In this document: piece by piece, positions 24,104-39,379 of the stretch
Layout of the letters: every line of letters begins with the position of its first letter
Position numbering within the stretch: position 1 is the first letter of the stretch
NCBI GenBank assembly: GCA_948567375.1
Contig: OX419760.1
Coordinates: 11,036,001 to 11,100,000 of the forward strand
Reading direction: 5' to 3'
Length of the DNA stretch: 64,000 nucleotides
Origin: Lunularia cruciata
Taxonomy: Eukaryota; Streptophyta; Marchantiopsida; Lunulariales; Lunulariaceae
Translations under genes and position numbers: made by a program
The notes under the pieces: model-generated
Seen by the model: the letters and a program-made list of their open reading frames with translations, nothing else
What the model was told of the DNA's origin: nothing
Databases searched by the model: none

Positions 24104-25660
24104 CTATCCTCTTTGTGGGTATAACTTCATTGATGCTCCTCTAGGATCTAGAGCACATATTGCACTACTAGTCATGGCAATAGATGCATCTACTTGTGCT
24201 ACTTTGCACATAAAGTCCAAGACATCTCTCTCACCAACATAAGAGGTGGAAGCCTCAACAATACCTAAATCTGATCTCCTCTGAGCTACGGCCATGCTAG
24301 CTAATCTTTGCTCCAACTACTCAATCTTGGTAGCCATGGCTATATTAGAAGCAAGGGCAGGTATAACACCCCCTGCTAGGTGTGGGTCCTCTACCAACAC
24401 CTCTACCACCTTGTACTCCATGACTTGGAGCTCCTCTACTACCTACCATAGTAGCCTACCACTACGTAACTCTAGGTGAAGGTCAAAGCATTGGTCACTA
24501 GTGTGACCAAATCTATGGCAATGGTCACACTGTCTCTATATTGGCTATGATGCACAAGAGGTATCATGTCCATTGTCTTGAGTGCATTCTCCCTTATGGT
24601 GAGGTCAACCATAATTCCAATAAGCAATACCACCGCTCATTGGTTGTTGGTGACCTGATAATGAAAGTAAGGGTCTAGTTGCACTGGCCCTCCACTTGCT
24701 CCATAAGATCTAGGCTATCTACTCTACCTTTGAAAGCCAACTCAATGTGATGCACTTTGCTACACTCTAGAAGAAGTAATAGTTGTGGATGAGGTCTCCC
24801 TACCAAATCCAGATGTCACAACCTTCTCCTCCACTATGTTGACCTCAATGTGCTTAGCCAAACTAAATACAACCACCAAAGTAGGTAAGGTAGCCTATAA
24901 CAATATAACATCATGTACTCTATGTTACAACTCCTTATCCAAGATCCCACACCAAAATTAGACTACTTAGGCCTTAGTAACTCCTTGAGTGAAACTTATC
25001 AACCATCTTATGTGAGTGTATGCCTTGCACATACTCTCTATTGCCTTATGCTGAAACTCCTACAAGCTCCTCAACTTGTCATCCACACTCCCTAGTAGTT
25101 CTATCTCAAGCCATAGGAGAACTCCACTATGGGGTTAAACCTCAATACTGCACCACCTTTTATAGTTGTACCTCCACTTTTAGTAGCACCATCTCCAACT
25201 AGTGCACATCCACTAGATACACCAATGCTACTAGAGCTAGAACTCATTGGTATTTCCCATTGACCTAGCAACCAAGCTTGAAGTGTTTAGAGATGTAGTT
25301 TGGAGACCAACACTATATCCATAGCTTGATCTCTTCCAAGTGAGGGCTCTTGAACTCCTAATAGTTATCCATCGATAGATCCTTCAAATGCTAAAACAAC
25401 CTTTTCCATGCCATGAAAGGTGTAAAAAAATTCAAGTTCTACATCTACTATAGATCACACCAACTAACAAACTCATGGATAAAGTCATCCAATTCCATGG
25501 TACCCACTTTACCAAAGTAGCACTTGGAGCCTTTAGAGACCCCATAAATTTCATCCATGTCCCATAACAATAGTGCGGACACACCAATTGCATTCTCAAT
25601 TGAATCAGCTCCTATATCAAACTCCAAATTAGAGTCAATCTACTCCCTCATTAAGACCTA
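24104..25660 (-). pseudogene. Gypsy Gag remnant with CCHC zinc knuckle (minus copy)
   Basis: The zinc knuckle at 24,488-24,529 reads CDHCHRFGHTSDQC, an intact CX2CX4HX4C, one residue or two different from the plus copy. Downstream, 24,104-24,316 reads EQRLASMAVAQRRSDL, also shared with the plus copy. The upstream Gag domain is too broken to read continuously. Confidence 0.8.
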
Positions 25661-27213
25661 AAATACAAGCTAATACCAAGTATCACTCTATGTAAACCCA
25701 TTGTATACTATAGCAATACCTCCTCTAGAATCGTCAAAGAACTCTATCATGAAATGTAACTCTAATCTTAATTGTAACCACCACAAGTACCCTATCAAGG
25801 ATCACCACAAAGTGCCACCACCAATTGAACACCACTCACCAATGTATCTCTAATTGGAATTATAATAGTAGGAGAAAGGGTAACTTATAACCTACCATCA
25901 TAACACACATTCCTCCATGATCTACCGGTCATCACTTCTTGCCTCACCATAAAGAAATATAGGTAGTTGGATTGGTCATCATTCCAACCTCACTATTGAG
26001 CACACACCAGAGCATCAACACTCTAAATTCAAGGCACCTCACACAAACATGGCACATAAATAAGAAGCATAGAATAGATGAGGTCTAATCATAAGAAGTC
26101 TTAATAAAACCTTCAATATCATAAATCAACACCTAATTAACTCTATAGCCATTTGGCATTTGATATGATAAGAGTGTCTACCTACTCCTAAGCTACCAAA
26201 ATCATCAAGGATGGGATCAAACTACCTCTACTAGCCAAAACTACATGTGTATAGGTATCAATTGACCAATCATTAGGACAAAAAAAATGAAGGTGGATAA
26301 ATTGGCTAAGGCAATAGTCTCTGAATCAAAAATCTAGGGTTCAAAATTTATTGTGCACAATTTAGAAAGGTGGGTAGAATTTGCCTAATGGTGACTAAAA
26401 ATTATCAAAAACTCATCTAAACTAGCTAGCTTCATGCAAACAAGTTGGCTTGTTAAAGGTGGGTAGATTTTGCAAAATGCTGACTAAAAACTTTCAAAAA
26501 CTCATCTAAACTAGCTAGCCTCATGCCAACAAGTTGGCTTGTTGGCCCTTCATGGCATCTCTAGCCCACTTGTTGGCCCTATGCCTCAAAGCCTCTAGAC
26601 ACCAAAATTCAGCCAAATGAGGACTTTCTAGCAATTTGGGCAAAGGCATTTTTTTTGCCAATTCAAACCCTCTCCAAATGAGGCCAAGCTTCACCAACTT
26701 GAGCATTAGCCTAGAGAAATTCAGGCAACCTCCAACTATAAACAACCTCTGCAAGCTTGACCTTCAAATTTGGACAACCTCTACTAATCTGACACACCTC
26801 TTCTACAGTTGGTTGATCACCAAATCCTTTACTAACTCTCAACTTGAGCCAAATTGAGAAGATGTGGATCTCCAAATCCCTAATTTGAGTGGATGGGTTC
26901 CCAAATCCACCTCCAATTTTCCACTTTGGGCTCAATTTGCACCAAATGGACCTTGATTTTACCTTTTGGGCTCAAATCAAACACCCATTGTCTCAAATTG
27001 ATTCAATTCTAAAATATTTGGCCAATGCTTCAGCATACCATCTATACCATTGCCAAATCTGCATTAACTTGAATAGGGCTTTTATGCATGATCATTATCA
27101 AGGAAATCTATGACCACAATCAAATGTACCAACATTAGCCAGGCTTAGAGATACCACCAATGCCCTCAATTCCTCGCATCCAATTTCTCCTTGACTCTCA
27201 TTCTTTGATGTAA

Positions 27214-27660
27214 TCAATTCATTTTTCCACTCAAATCACACTCAATTCAGATCTATACTTGATCATTCATTGAACAATCTACCAAAAATTTGGCACTAAT
27301 TGTAGTCAAGCCACATCCACTTTAGCTAAGAGACTCCAAGTGATGCTCACTAGACTCCATCCACCATAGCCAAGAACTCAAAGACTCAACATCAAAGAAG
27401 TGAGCTCTTTGGAGTTGCACTTCAGAAGTATACCACTTTGCTCAACCTAAGTCTTTAGCTCCGATTGTGTCATTGATGGTACATTTGATGGTGCAAATGG
27501 TGCAAGTGATAGTGGGTCACACCATGTGATCAATAGCACTAGCATGAAATTGGATTGCCAACAAGTAGTCCATGAGTAAATTCCCCAAATACCTATGACT
27601 GCCAACACTATTACTCTAGCATCCAAGCAAACTAGCTTTGGTGCTACAAATATCATGACA
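27214..27660 (-). repeat. Gypsy A 5' LTR (minus copy)
   Basis: Starts on the minus strand with TGTCATGA at 27,660 and runs to about 27,214. It aligns with the LTR at 18,198-18,631 and, inverted, with 48,151-48,600. Immediately right of it the non-LTR-type element begins at 27,661. Confidence 0.85.
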
Positions 27661-29930
27661 AGTGTGGAGCATAGAGAGGTGGGAGTTAGATTTCTTAGAT
27701 TTTGAGCATGAGATTGGCTACCCTACAAGAGGAGTCTATTAGGGTTGCACGTTACAAGAGACAAGTTTATTTATAGGATACCATAGATTCTACTAGATTA
27801 CAATGGTCTAGGACATTAGGTCAAGCGGGAACATTTAGTAGAGTAGCACAAGCACTACATCCTTTATCTATGGCTCGTCCCATAGATGAGACTATCTCTT
27901 CCTTATGCTTACAAAATCTTATGGTAGGAGAAGGAGTACCATTAGAGGTCTTAGATTATCTATCTAAATAGCTTTATGTCTTGATAAGTCACTTTTTGCA
28001 AAAGCTTTGTGCCTTGCCCCATGCTTCTCCTCAAGAGGCTTGATGGGGATGATATATGAGCATCTTAGAGATTACTTTCAAATAGATGATCCTTCTAGTA
28101 GTTTTATCAAGCTATTTCAGGTGGCTATAACAATAGTAAAGAGAGATATTCCTATGTCAATTAGTTGGATTTTAGATGCTAGTCTACTTCTTGTGATGAA
28201 AAAGGATACAAGAGGCATTAGACCAATTGCTATTAAGGAGATCTTTTTGCATCTTGTTAGCCATACAATTGTCCTTTAACATCATTCTAACATTTGACAA
28301 CATGGCAATTCACATCAATTTGGAGTAGCTACACTTAGAGGTTGTGTGTCTATATCTCTAAGTATTATTGCACTCCTAAATATCTATCCAAAGTGGGTCA
28401 TCTTATAGGTGGATGTTGAGAACACTTTTAATAACATCTTGCATGCATAAACTCTCAAGCCTACAAGATGAATAACAAATTGCATTTGGTATACTCTCCT
28501 CTAGTATTGCCTATTGCCTACTTACCTTCTTTGCATAATTCTCCCTTCCATGACCTTCCTATCACATCTAAGAGCTTTTGATAGGAGTATATGGGAATGT
28601 TTGGTGATATGATTGGACTAGGGACATTTGAGTGTGTGACAAGGGATTTAGCATGCATGTAGACATCTCTCTATTGATCTTATATGTAGGAGTAGGCCTA
28701 CTATCTATGGAGTAGATGGCACTTATAAATTTTTTGGGTAGTCAGGCTTCCTTGGCACCCCTACTTTTGTCTCATTTTGTTGTTGTTGATAGGCAAATCT
28801 TGGAGGCATATGTGACCAAGGTAGAAGAGGGATCCTTTTCTCTCCAAATGTTATTGTAGAAGACAAGAGATGGTCTATCCTTACGAGCATGTGATGACCA
28901 TCCATCCTATGCTTCCTTACTTGTTGATTGGACAAGAGGTTTGCAATCTTCCTTGATGGGGTGATAATGTCAACATATGCTACATTCTCTCTTAGTTGAG
29001 TCATCCATTCCTTGAGCTACTAGAGCATGTCTTTGCTCTTCCTCCGGCAAGGATGCATGCTCTTGGATTGTAGCTCAACCATGCATTAGGGTATTTTGCA
29101 TTAGCTACCTTCTCTACAACAATGAGGTTTTGCCTAGGTTTGGTCAACACAAATGAATCTTCATTACTAACTTGTGAGTGTGGTTCTACACTAGATGCAA
29201 CAACGGTAAATATGACACAATGTCTTTTTGGAGGAAAGAGGATAGCTACATATGATGCCATTAGGATATAGTGTTTGCTATGGCACAAAAGAGTGGATAC
29301 CTTGTGTGGAGGGAGCATTTGTATGCTTTGCAGATGACATATGTCATGGTAGAATTATAGTTGGTCCAAGATGATCAAGTGATAGTAGTGGATGTTGTGG
29401 TTAAGCGTGATGCATTTTTGGAGGGAGTGATTATTCATCCCCCTTGGATGGGCGGCAACTAGAGCGGCAACATGCAAGGTCTCCAAGTATAAGGGTATAT
29501 AGCGAGTTCACCTTTTTGTTCCTCTAGGCTTGGAGTTATATGGAGCAAAGGATAAGGAGTTTGACACATTTGTTAAGGGAATGTGCAAGAGCATATCATA
29601 TTAAACCAAAGGGGGTGCCACTCTCACTCCCATACTTTGTAGTATATTTCAGACAACATGTATCCATGCTCTACAAAGAGCATGGGCAGGTGGAATTGAT
29701 AGGAGAGCAATCACACTAGGTGATGCTTCTTCAGATGCTTCAGTAGTTTTGTAGACCTTATTACTTGTCTAGCTCAGAGGTCTTAGGTGCAATAGGGCAG
29801 ATTTATCATACCTATACTAAGGGGGCTTAGCCCCATTTTACCTCTTTTGTCTCACCCTTTAATTTACCTATAATCATAATCTTACCTATTATGTCCTATC
29901 CTTGTAGTGCTTGATGGGGTCTTACTATCC
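27661..29930 (+). mobile_element. Decayed non-LTR-type retroelement, copy 2 (reverse transcriptase)
   Basis: Second copy of the element at 10,321-12,650, in inverted orientation. The best piece, 28,007-28,279, ends with KKDTRGIRPIAIKEIFLHLVS, a block I associate with a lineage of RT proteins common in algae, oomycetes and seedless plants. It is followed by FGVATLRGC, IIALLNIYPKWVIL and VDVENTFNNI, the RT palm region (motif A normally has Asp in VDVxNAFN). The C-terminal part at 29,480-29,690 reads FVPLGLELYGAKDKEFDTF and IHALQRAWA. No LTR or integrase domain is present. Both ends are unresolved; it abuts the gypsy A LTR on the left. Confidence 0.75.
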
Positions 29931-31885
29931 TTTTTGTTATCTTAGGTATTTGCTTTTTGCGATAAAACCGTCCGGCATCTAAGAGGTCTCATACGTCAAT
30001 TGAAACTCCCATTTTGGAAACGCCATACTTAGTCATGTAATATGCTGCATAATCTTAACTTTGTTTTCAATATTTCTTCAATAAACACAATTTATCATTT
30101 AAAAAGTCTCATACGGTGCAATTTTATCTCCTATTTTAACCATTAACCATTAATTTAAACCATTTAAACCATCAATGTCTTGAATATGTATAGCAGAAGA
30201 GGAAAAAAAATTACTTTTCCGCCCTATATAAGTGAGAGCATGCATTTAGCCAGTATCTAATTCCGAGAAAAATTTCACGAAATAAATGTGCATTTCAGGA
30301 AACATCAGGATTGAAATAACAAAACCTTGAATCTGTATATGCACCTTTGGTAGTAACGTTTTTCGACGTAACAAGCACATGATATACCTCTTGTGTTATA
30401 TTGGTCCAGAATTTCTAGAGAACCGTCTTCTTATCTGGTGATAGAAAATTGCGTAAAGTTGATTCCCGAACACAAAATATCACTACAACCATAATGCACA
30501 AGGAATCGATTTCCTGCACACGATACTACATCGTTTAAGATTATGTTTCCATTACCACAGCAGGAAGTGCAGCTCCCATATGTCCTGAGATCATATTATT
30601 CATCGATGGTACTGATAGGATGCACTCTGCACTTGTGCTTCAGAAGTATAACAACAATGCTCTATGCTCGCGAGTACCCGACTTCGGGATTGGAGTTGTG
30701 GTTCTTCGGGTTAGATCAGATATTCATTATTTGTCTACTCGAATCGTGTTGACTCAGGGGGAAGAAATTTGTTGAATCCTGATGTTTGGATGTTTCACGT
30801 ATCACATCTGGCTTTCTGTCATGTCTAGAAGCTGATTGTCAGAACTTCAGCTGTCATGCAACTGGGTGCTATAGGGTTAAGAGTGCCAGTGATAGCAATA
30901 GCAGTTAGTGGATTTGGCACGAGAAGTCATATACACATTGATCACCCTGCTTACCGTAAACGCGGATCTGTCTTGTGCGTGCTACAACTGCGCAGTTTAA
31001 CCTTTACCGGTACGTGTAGTTGATTTTTCGGAATAGCTAGAAATCCTGCTTACTATTAAGGCCGATCGGCCTTTTGCATATTGGATCTTCACAGTTTAAC
31101 CTTGTACCGGAACATGTAGCTGATTCCCGAATAGCTAAAGTGAACGACCCTGAAGCTGGAGCCTTAGTCAGTATTAAATACTGGTTACTATTTCATGTAC
31201 TTGATATAAGTTTGATAGGCAAACTCCATATCACCGTTTTACGCTGCCTATGGCCTCCAGGGGTGGTCTGGAGATAATCCATGTGCAGCCATTATCACTA
31301 CCAATCTGATTTAAGGGCGCAGCAAGCTCGTACTACTCTGGCCTTCGCACAAACATCTCTTAAGTAATTTGTGTCTTCCGTAGTTAAAAATTCCCCTCTA
31401 AATGGAATTTTGTCATACAAGTATCTTACATTATGTACGGGACAATGTATCCCAGAGCTTGTAGTATGTTACAAGGGCTAAATAAAGTGGAGCCAGTATA
31501 TTATGACAGGCTCTGCATTTGAAAGTTGGTATGCAGAGAGAAGCTCTAGCGCGTTTCCTGGAGCCTGCTTATTTCAGGACCTTGAAGATTCCCGTATGAT
31601 TCTGGTCCCAAATGCTGGTCACGATCATAGATCGAGCCATCCATGATAGTGATTGCGTGGTACACAAGCCCGGGAAGAGAGAATCAGTTAACACGGCCGT
31701 CACATCGTCCATCTTTGGTGCTCACTCGATGTGGGGAAGTTGAGAACCCCATTGGAAACCCAGGCGTTGTCAGAAATGCAGAATAGAGGAATCCCCTCAG
31801 ACTCAGATAATGATCATGAGCCTCAGCCTACGTCGACTTGAATCTCTCCTTAGGCTTTAGGACTTGGTGAATAAACCTTATGGTT
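29931..31885. other. Intergenic DNA left of the ARF pair
   Basis: No gene recognised. A diverged tandem duplication with a unit of about 99 bp lies at 30,946-31,140. The part nearest 31,885 probably contains the 3' untranslated region of the minus-strand ARF gene. Base composition is less AT-rich than in the flanking transposon blocks. Confidence 0.45.
30946..31140. repeat. Tandem duplication, unit about 99 bp, diverged
   Basis: Copy 1 runs from 30,946 and copy 2 from 31,045. Both begin CCTGCTTAC and both carry CAGTTTAACCTT, ACCGG and GAATAGCTA in the same order. The middle of the unit is less similar. Confidence 0.75.
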
Positions 31886-32953
<1,068 letters not shown>

Positions 32954-35168
32954 CGTGATCCACAGATCCCAAACCTTCCCCCAACCACAGCCGTACTCTA
33001 GATCAGCAAACGACCGGCTCCGACCCAGATGAGGATTGCGACTCTCGAGATTTCCACTTGCAGTCCTCAGGAATGGCAGTAATCTAAGCTCCGAAATCAA
33101 TTTTGCACTACTTTCTTCCCCACCATTTGGACGATGTGCCCGCAAAAACATTAGGTCCGGTGATCTATGAACCAAGTCAAAAACGTTCCGAGTTGCTCCT
33201 ACAATTTGGTCAACAAGTCAGCTGATCCTTGTCGTGGTACACCCCCGGAGTTCTATTGGTTGATTCCTTCAGAAGTAGGCCTGGTGCATTGATGAATGGA
33301 TGCTGGATAGAGTATGGGCCACTACAATCTAGCTTCGCCCATTAATAGAACGCATAGAGCTCGAAGACTCTTCGATACAGGTTCCAGTTGCGAGGCTTCT
33401 CTCAATGTACTCAGAATGTGAGGACCGAAAGAATAGGACAACTCTCTGCCAACCGAGTGAGTAAGTGAAGTGATCCTCGTCTGTCGGGTCTCGAATCTGG
33501 GAAAACTTCCTCGAAGAAACTTGAGCACCAAGTCACATGAAATGGAGCTGGGGTCTTGAACTGTCTTGTCCCTTTCTTTCTGGAATTTCTTCGAGACGAA
33601 CTTGACGATGAAGCCAACACGAACTGTTCACACGACAGTTTGTCACAGTTCTCGAGATTGGTTCGTAGGTAGCCTTTGAAGTAACGTTATGGGCCCACTG
33701 AGACCCCACAAAAGCCTTACTTCAAGAGGAGTGCAGACGAAGTGGGGTCTGGTGACTCCGCATCTGTTGATCCTTAAAAAGCAGCAGTGTTAGAGTTTAT
33801 TCGCCTCCTGGGACGATCTAAGCATACAACAGTAAACAGATTTAGCAGCGTGCTGTCAGTCAGTTGTAACTTTATATTTGCGATATTTATTCATCATTAG
33901 TAGGTCTATAATCAGCTTTCTGGATTCCGGAATTGTATGCCAACGTGCAGCTCATGGCCACTTTCATGCATGGGTCTCATACTTACCAAGGGATAATTGA
34001 AACCAAAAGCGCGCGAATATATGTTAGGACCACCAACTCCTAGCAGTTCGTTCCCCTATGCACGAAAAGATGACATTGCATTGACATAACTCTTTCAATA
34101 TAGAATATGACGGTCTGCAATTTTGGTGATCATAATGTCCACTCACCCTTGGATACCGATCATGAGAATAATATATCTGAGGAATTCGGTATCTTGACCA
34201 TGATAAGCTGATGGCTTCGAGTCAGCTTTGCGATCTTCAGTACGGAATCTGATCGCAGCAGATATAAACGAAGTGAGCTACCTGATTGTTAACAGACTTG
34301 GGGCTGTTAGAACATACTGCATAGTACGAAGTTTACGACGGAATATTATAATATTCCGTCTAATTAGACGAGCATGCATATCACTCAACGGGAAAAGGTC
34401 TTATCAAGTTGAGCATATCCAGATTACGAAGATATTTGGCAAACGGAGTTCATTGATGTCTCACGAACCTACAGCCTCAGAGCTACAGGACTTTACTCTC
34501 CATTCCAGAGATTCATGCAAACTTAGGCTTGAAGTAACAGACATTCAACAGGCATGCAGCCTGTTGAATTTTTGTCGAGTTCGCTACAGGTTTTATCATG
34601 AGACAGTAAATTCTTCGTTTCAAAAGTGATACCCCCTTGAAGCGGAAACTACTTAACTAACTTGAGCTGTTCGGGATTCCATCATACAGGAGAATGTATC
34701 ATAATGACACCGTTTGACTCCAGACCTACATTGGACTGGGTGATTGACATCAAATTGACGTAATAGGACTATAATAATTATAAAATGCTTCATAAAGTCA
34801 GTTGCAGTTAGATAGAAACAATTTTCATGTTTCACCTGCATGGTTTCAAACCTATATGGTGCCTATGGGTCCACCATCATCACCGAACGGGTCCACCAGT
34901 CGTCAGATAACCGGGTCCGCCTCGTGAAGATCTCCTGATAGATAGGTTATATAAATTGAAAGTCGATCCTCACCTCATCAGTCACCAACAGGCATTTTAT
35001 TCGCTGCTTGGGGTAAATATTCGTGCCACCTTTTGTACCTTTGAGTTAGACCGCAGTCGGTAAAAGCAAGCGTTTGGCCTTGGTTTCGCAGTTGGGGGGA
35101 CAGTCCCAGATCACCAGTTCTCGCGAAAAAACAATCGGAGAGGGAGCTCAACTCTGATACTCTCCAAA
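32954..35168. promoter_or_regulatory. Shared upstream region between the two divergent ARF genes
   Basis: About 2.2 kb separates the two start codons. A clear TATATAA lies at 34,948-34,954 on the plus strand, about 215 bases before the plus-strand ARF start, and fits a core promoter. A GGGCCCA site-II-like motif lies near 33,690 on the minus-gene side. Open frames here (33,322-33,620; 34,228-34,629; 34,978-35,223) have no recognisable domain. No upstream coding exon was recognised, but 5' UTR introns cannot be ruled out. Confidence 0.5.
34948..34954 (+). promoter_or_regulatory. TATA box candidate for the plus-strand ARF gene
   Basis: TATATAA within TTATATAAAT. It is placed suitably for transcription beginning near 34,980, leaving a leader of about 190 bases before ATG 35,169. 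Confidence 0.55.
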
Positions 35169-36533
<1,365 letters not shown>

Positions 36534-38552
36534 GAATTGCAAGTGTGTGTCTATCTGTACAAAGGATCCCCATCTTCGTACTTTTCAACCATAGATAATT
36601 AATATAACCTGCGTGCAGGTAATTGTGAATATGCTACAACGAAACATGCTATAACTTTGCAGGAAAGATGACTCAATCACGAATGAACTGCAGTGATTGA
36701 ACTCCGACGGTCTCCAAACCAACACTTTTCAGTGAATGCTTGCCTGCAGTTTCTAAAGAAGAGTGGTACTATCCGGTCTTGAAAGAGAGATGCAGGAAGC
36801 AAAATTTGATCAAGGATATTCAGCAAACAGCTCCCCCAAAAGAGAGCGATGGTCAGCCGTTGTTTAGCGGAAAGGCCTTGTACATGTAGTCATTTGACTC
36901 ACGGCACCAGCCAGTCAAGAAGACCAGCCGGGAAACCCCCCGCCTCATAAAGTCGAGTTGCCTTAAACCTTCCCCTGTAATTTAGAGAGTGAATGGGTAT
37001 GTGATTTTTAGTTCCACGCTGTTTTGGTTTTGAAATCAATCCGTAAGCGATTTTCGGCTTACTATATACAGTCCGGAATTATCGGTGATCTAATGCAGAA
37101 TTACAGTTCTGGACAAGCATTTCAAATTTTCAGGCCTGGGGACCGATGCACATGTAACCTCCGCTCGGTTTATCTGCTGTCCAGGAATTTGCACTTGGAG
37201 ATCGCTTACATTCTCAAATGAATTTCTTTGTGTGACTCGAGCTTTCTAGTGACAGCTATGGATCTCAATGAATTGCACTACATCCGAGTACATATGACCA
37301 TGAAATCAGCACAGATTTTAAGCTAATGCTGTAAGCAAAGCGCAGATTCTAGAGATATCTTTGTGAAGATGCTTATATGTAAACGTAACCTAGAACGTTG
37401 ATACAGTATCCACTAACACCATGAAACAGGAAGCGACAATTAAGCTATCATCATGACTTTGGCTACAAAGACTGTTGTATCATGGGGACCACCAACTAGG
37501 GATGGCACGGCCAGAGGTTCACTATGGCCCGTGAAATTTGATACATATCAGAGATCAATTTCACAGAAGTTTTAAGCATCCCTGCAGAAGAAAGAAGTAT
37601 AACAGTGAAACAGTAAATTATCCTAAGGCTGTAATGACCTTTACTTGGTGAGAACTCTGCCAGTCATGGCCCGGGATCATCCTGAACGCCACGATTTACC
37701 TTAAAGTGTATATATGTCATTGCCAGGCCATGGGTCAATAGTACTGAACATTAACAACTGAAAGTGCACCAGGGCCGATATGTCTGTGAAATCTGATCAG
37801 CATCTGCCACCTGCTTCCCATGTCAACGACTGCTTTGTTCTAGACATGTATCCATAACTATGGCTTGGCTTTGCTGGTGACGATCTGTGTGTTATATGAG
37901 TACGTAACACACGCCGATAGGGGTCTTTGCGATTGCACCATAATTCTGATTTTCGTAGGATGTCTTGTAAAGATATCAGTGGTCTATCTGGAGACGTTCC
38001 ATTGTCCATCTGACATCTGTGATTCTGCATTAGCCTGCGTTGAAGTCTTTTGTCCTTGCACGATAGACAGGGACGCGATAAAGGGGTTATTTGGCTATGG
38101 TGTGCGTACTGGTACGAACATCGTCAAGGATTCTCCCTAACACCTCATGCGATTTCTGAACCTGTGGACGGTCTACCATGATGTACTGCCTAGCAGAGAT
38201 TGAACGCACCGCGGAAAGGAACCTGTCTTTGCTGTGAAATTAAGTTAGTTCAGTGTTTGACGTTCATTGACAGATATGGATTTACAGTACCATTTTTCGC
38301 TTCATATGGTGGGGCACCCAAGTTCGCTTGTCAGTTCGACTTAACAGTACCCAACTTGACATAAGAACTTACCAGTACCTCTTCTTCGTTTGATATGGCT
38401 TAACATACTATTCAACCAACAACTAGATTAGGTTCTTCTGATTGTTTACATTCTATTGTTCGAACTTCATACGATATTGCTGCTCGTTGTTGTTTATCCA
38501 GGAGAATATAAGCAAGAATTATGTGATTTTTAAACAGACTCTACCGTTAATT
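36534..38552. other. ARF 3' flank and intergenic DNA
   Basis: It begins with the 3' untranslated region of the ARF gene. Open frames at 37,024-37,221 and 37,865-38,140 show no conserved domain. No transposon domain was recognised. Confidence 0.45.
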
Positions 38553-38730
38553 CTGAGTCCAATTTTCCATCATACTATATGTAATCTAGATAATATGTCT
38601 AGATAGAAACTTGTTATGAATTTGAGGCCCTCGAGATAATTTCAGATTATCTCGAGGAACCCAAATTCATAACAAATTTCTAGATAAAATGTCTAGATAA
38701 CATATAGAATGATGAAAAACAATTGTCAGT
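38553..38730. repeat. Long inverted repeat (MITE-like foldback or hairpin locus)
   Basis: Left arm 38,568-38,640 and right arm 38,646-38,714 are reverse complements with a few mismatches and are separated by a 5-base loop (TTCAG). Weaker pairing extends the stem to about 38,553 and 38,730. No open frame is inside. It could be a miniature foldback transposon or a small-RNA precursor. Confidence 0.85.
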
Positions 38731-38812
38731 TAGAAGTAAACATATCAATGAAAAATGCACTACCACTAAATACTCTTTGGAATACAAGATGATATCATCA
38801 TTAATATAAAGG

Positions 38813-38814
<2 letters not shown>

Positions 38815-38852
<38 letters not shown>
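38815..38852. repeat. (TA)n microsatellite
   Basis: An uninterrupted run of about 16-17 TA dinucleotides flanked by AATT on both sides. Confidence 0.95.
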
Positions 38853-38854
<2 letters not shown>

Positions 38855-38989
38855 CTTATTATAAGCCAATTTGATATCACATTCCTCAAAATACAATTTG
38901 GTCAATTCAGAGCTGCAATCCAAGGCCCTAAAATATTTACCTGTTGAATGCAATTGCTTGTTAGTATGATGGTCCGGATATGAATTCAA

Positions 38990-39240
38990 GATCTGGATGT
39001 GGATGGAAGCTCCAGACCTTATGAAGGTGTGGACTCGGATGGAGTATCTGGACTTCATGAAGGTTTCGGATGTGCATGGAAGGTTTGGATCTTATAAAGA
39101 TTTAGATGTGGATGGTGAGTCCCCCCCCCCCCCCCCCCCTACCCCCCTATCGGGTCTAAATGTTTATGGAAGGTCCGGACCGATGAGGGGCTGAATATTT
39201 ATTAATGGTCTGGTCCCTATGAAGGTGAAGAATCTAAACC
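38990..39240. repeat. 36-bp minisatellite interrupted by a poly-C run
   Basis: A unit of about 36 bp, with landmarks GTGGATGGAAG, TCCGGACC and ATGAAGGT, is repeated three and a half times from 38,998 to about 39,118. After a 19-base C run (39,121-39,139) degenerate units continue to about 39,230. A second C run (CCCCCC) follows the first after TA. Confidence 0.8.
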
Positions 39241-39315
39241 GCATTTATTGGGTTCGGACTAGTTCAATTCGCTATGAAGTTGAGATGCTGCTTGGAGTTC
39301 CAAACTTAATGGAGT

Positions 39316-39363
39316 CCCAAACCGACAATTTAGGACACAAACCGACAAATTGTCGGTTTGGGG
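39316..39363. repeat. Short nested inverted repeat
   Basis: A 15-base stem (39,316-39,331 with 39,347-39,362) encloses a second self-complementary segment, ACCGACAAATTGTCGGT, at 39,341-39,357. It resembles a small foldback remnant. Confidence 0.7.
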
Positions 39364-39379
39364 ATCCAAAGGAGACTTA

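Larger units (their letters stand above)
18198..27660 (-). mobile_element. Ty3/gypsy family A retrotransposon, minus copy, with methyltransferase and PHD remnants
   Basis: A near full-length element of 9.46 kb lying on the minus strand between two related LTRs. From right to left: 5' LTR 27,214-27,660; leader; Gag about 25,650-24,100 with an intact CCHC zinc knuckle at 24,488-24,529; protease (active site 23,555-23,563); truncated DNA methyltransferase 23,245-22,310; reverse transcriptase and RNase H about 21,860-20,500; integrase about 20,200-19,100; PHD finger 19,033-18,899; 3' LTR 18,198-18,631. It is colinear with the plus-strand copy at 48,151-57,590 apart from indels. Many stops and frameshifts make it non-functional. 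The catalytic Tyr-Ile-Asp-Asp of RT (21,270-21,281) is still intact. Confidence 0.9.

Noticed and set aside
29815-29835. GGGGCTTAGCCCC hairpin followed by T-rich DNA, like a bacterial terminator
   Set aside because: The DNA is eukaryotic, the stem is short and it lies in transposon debris.
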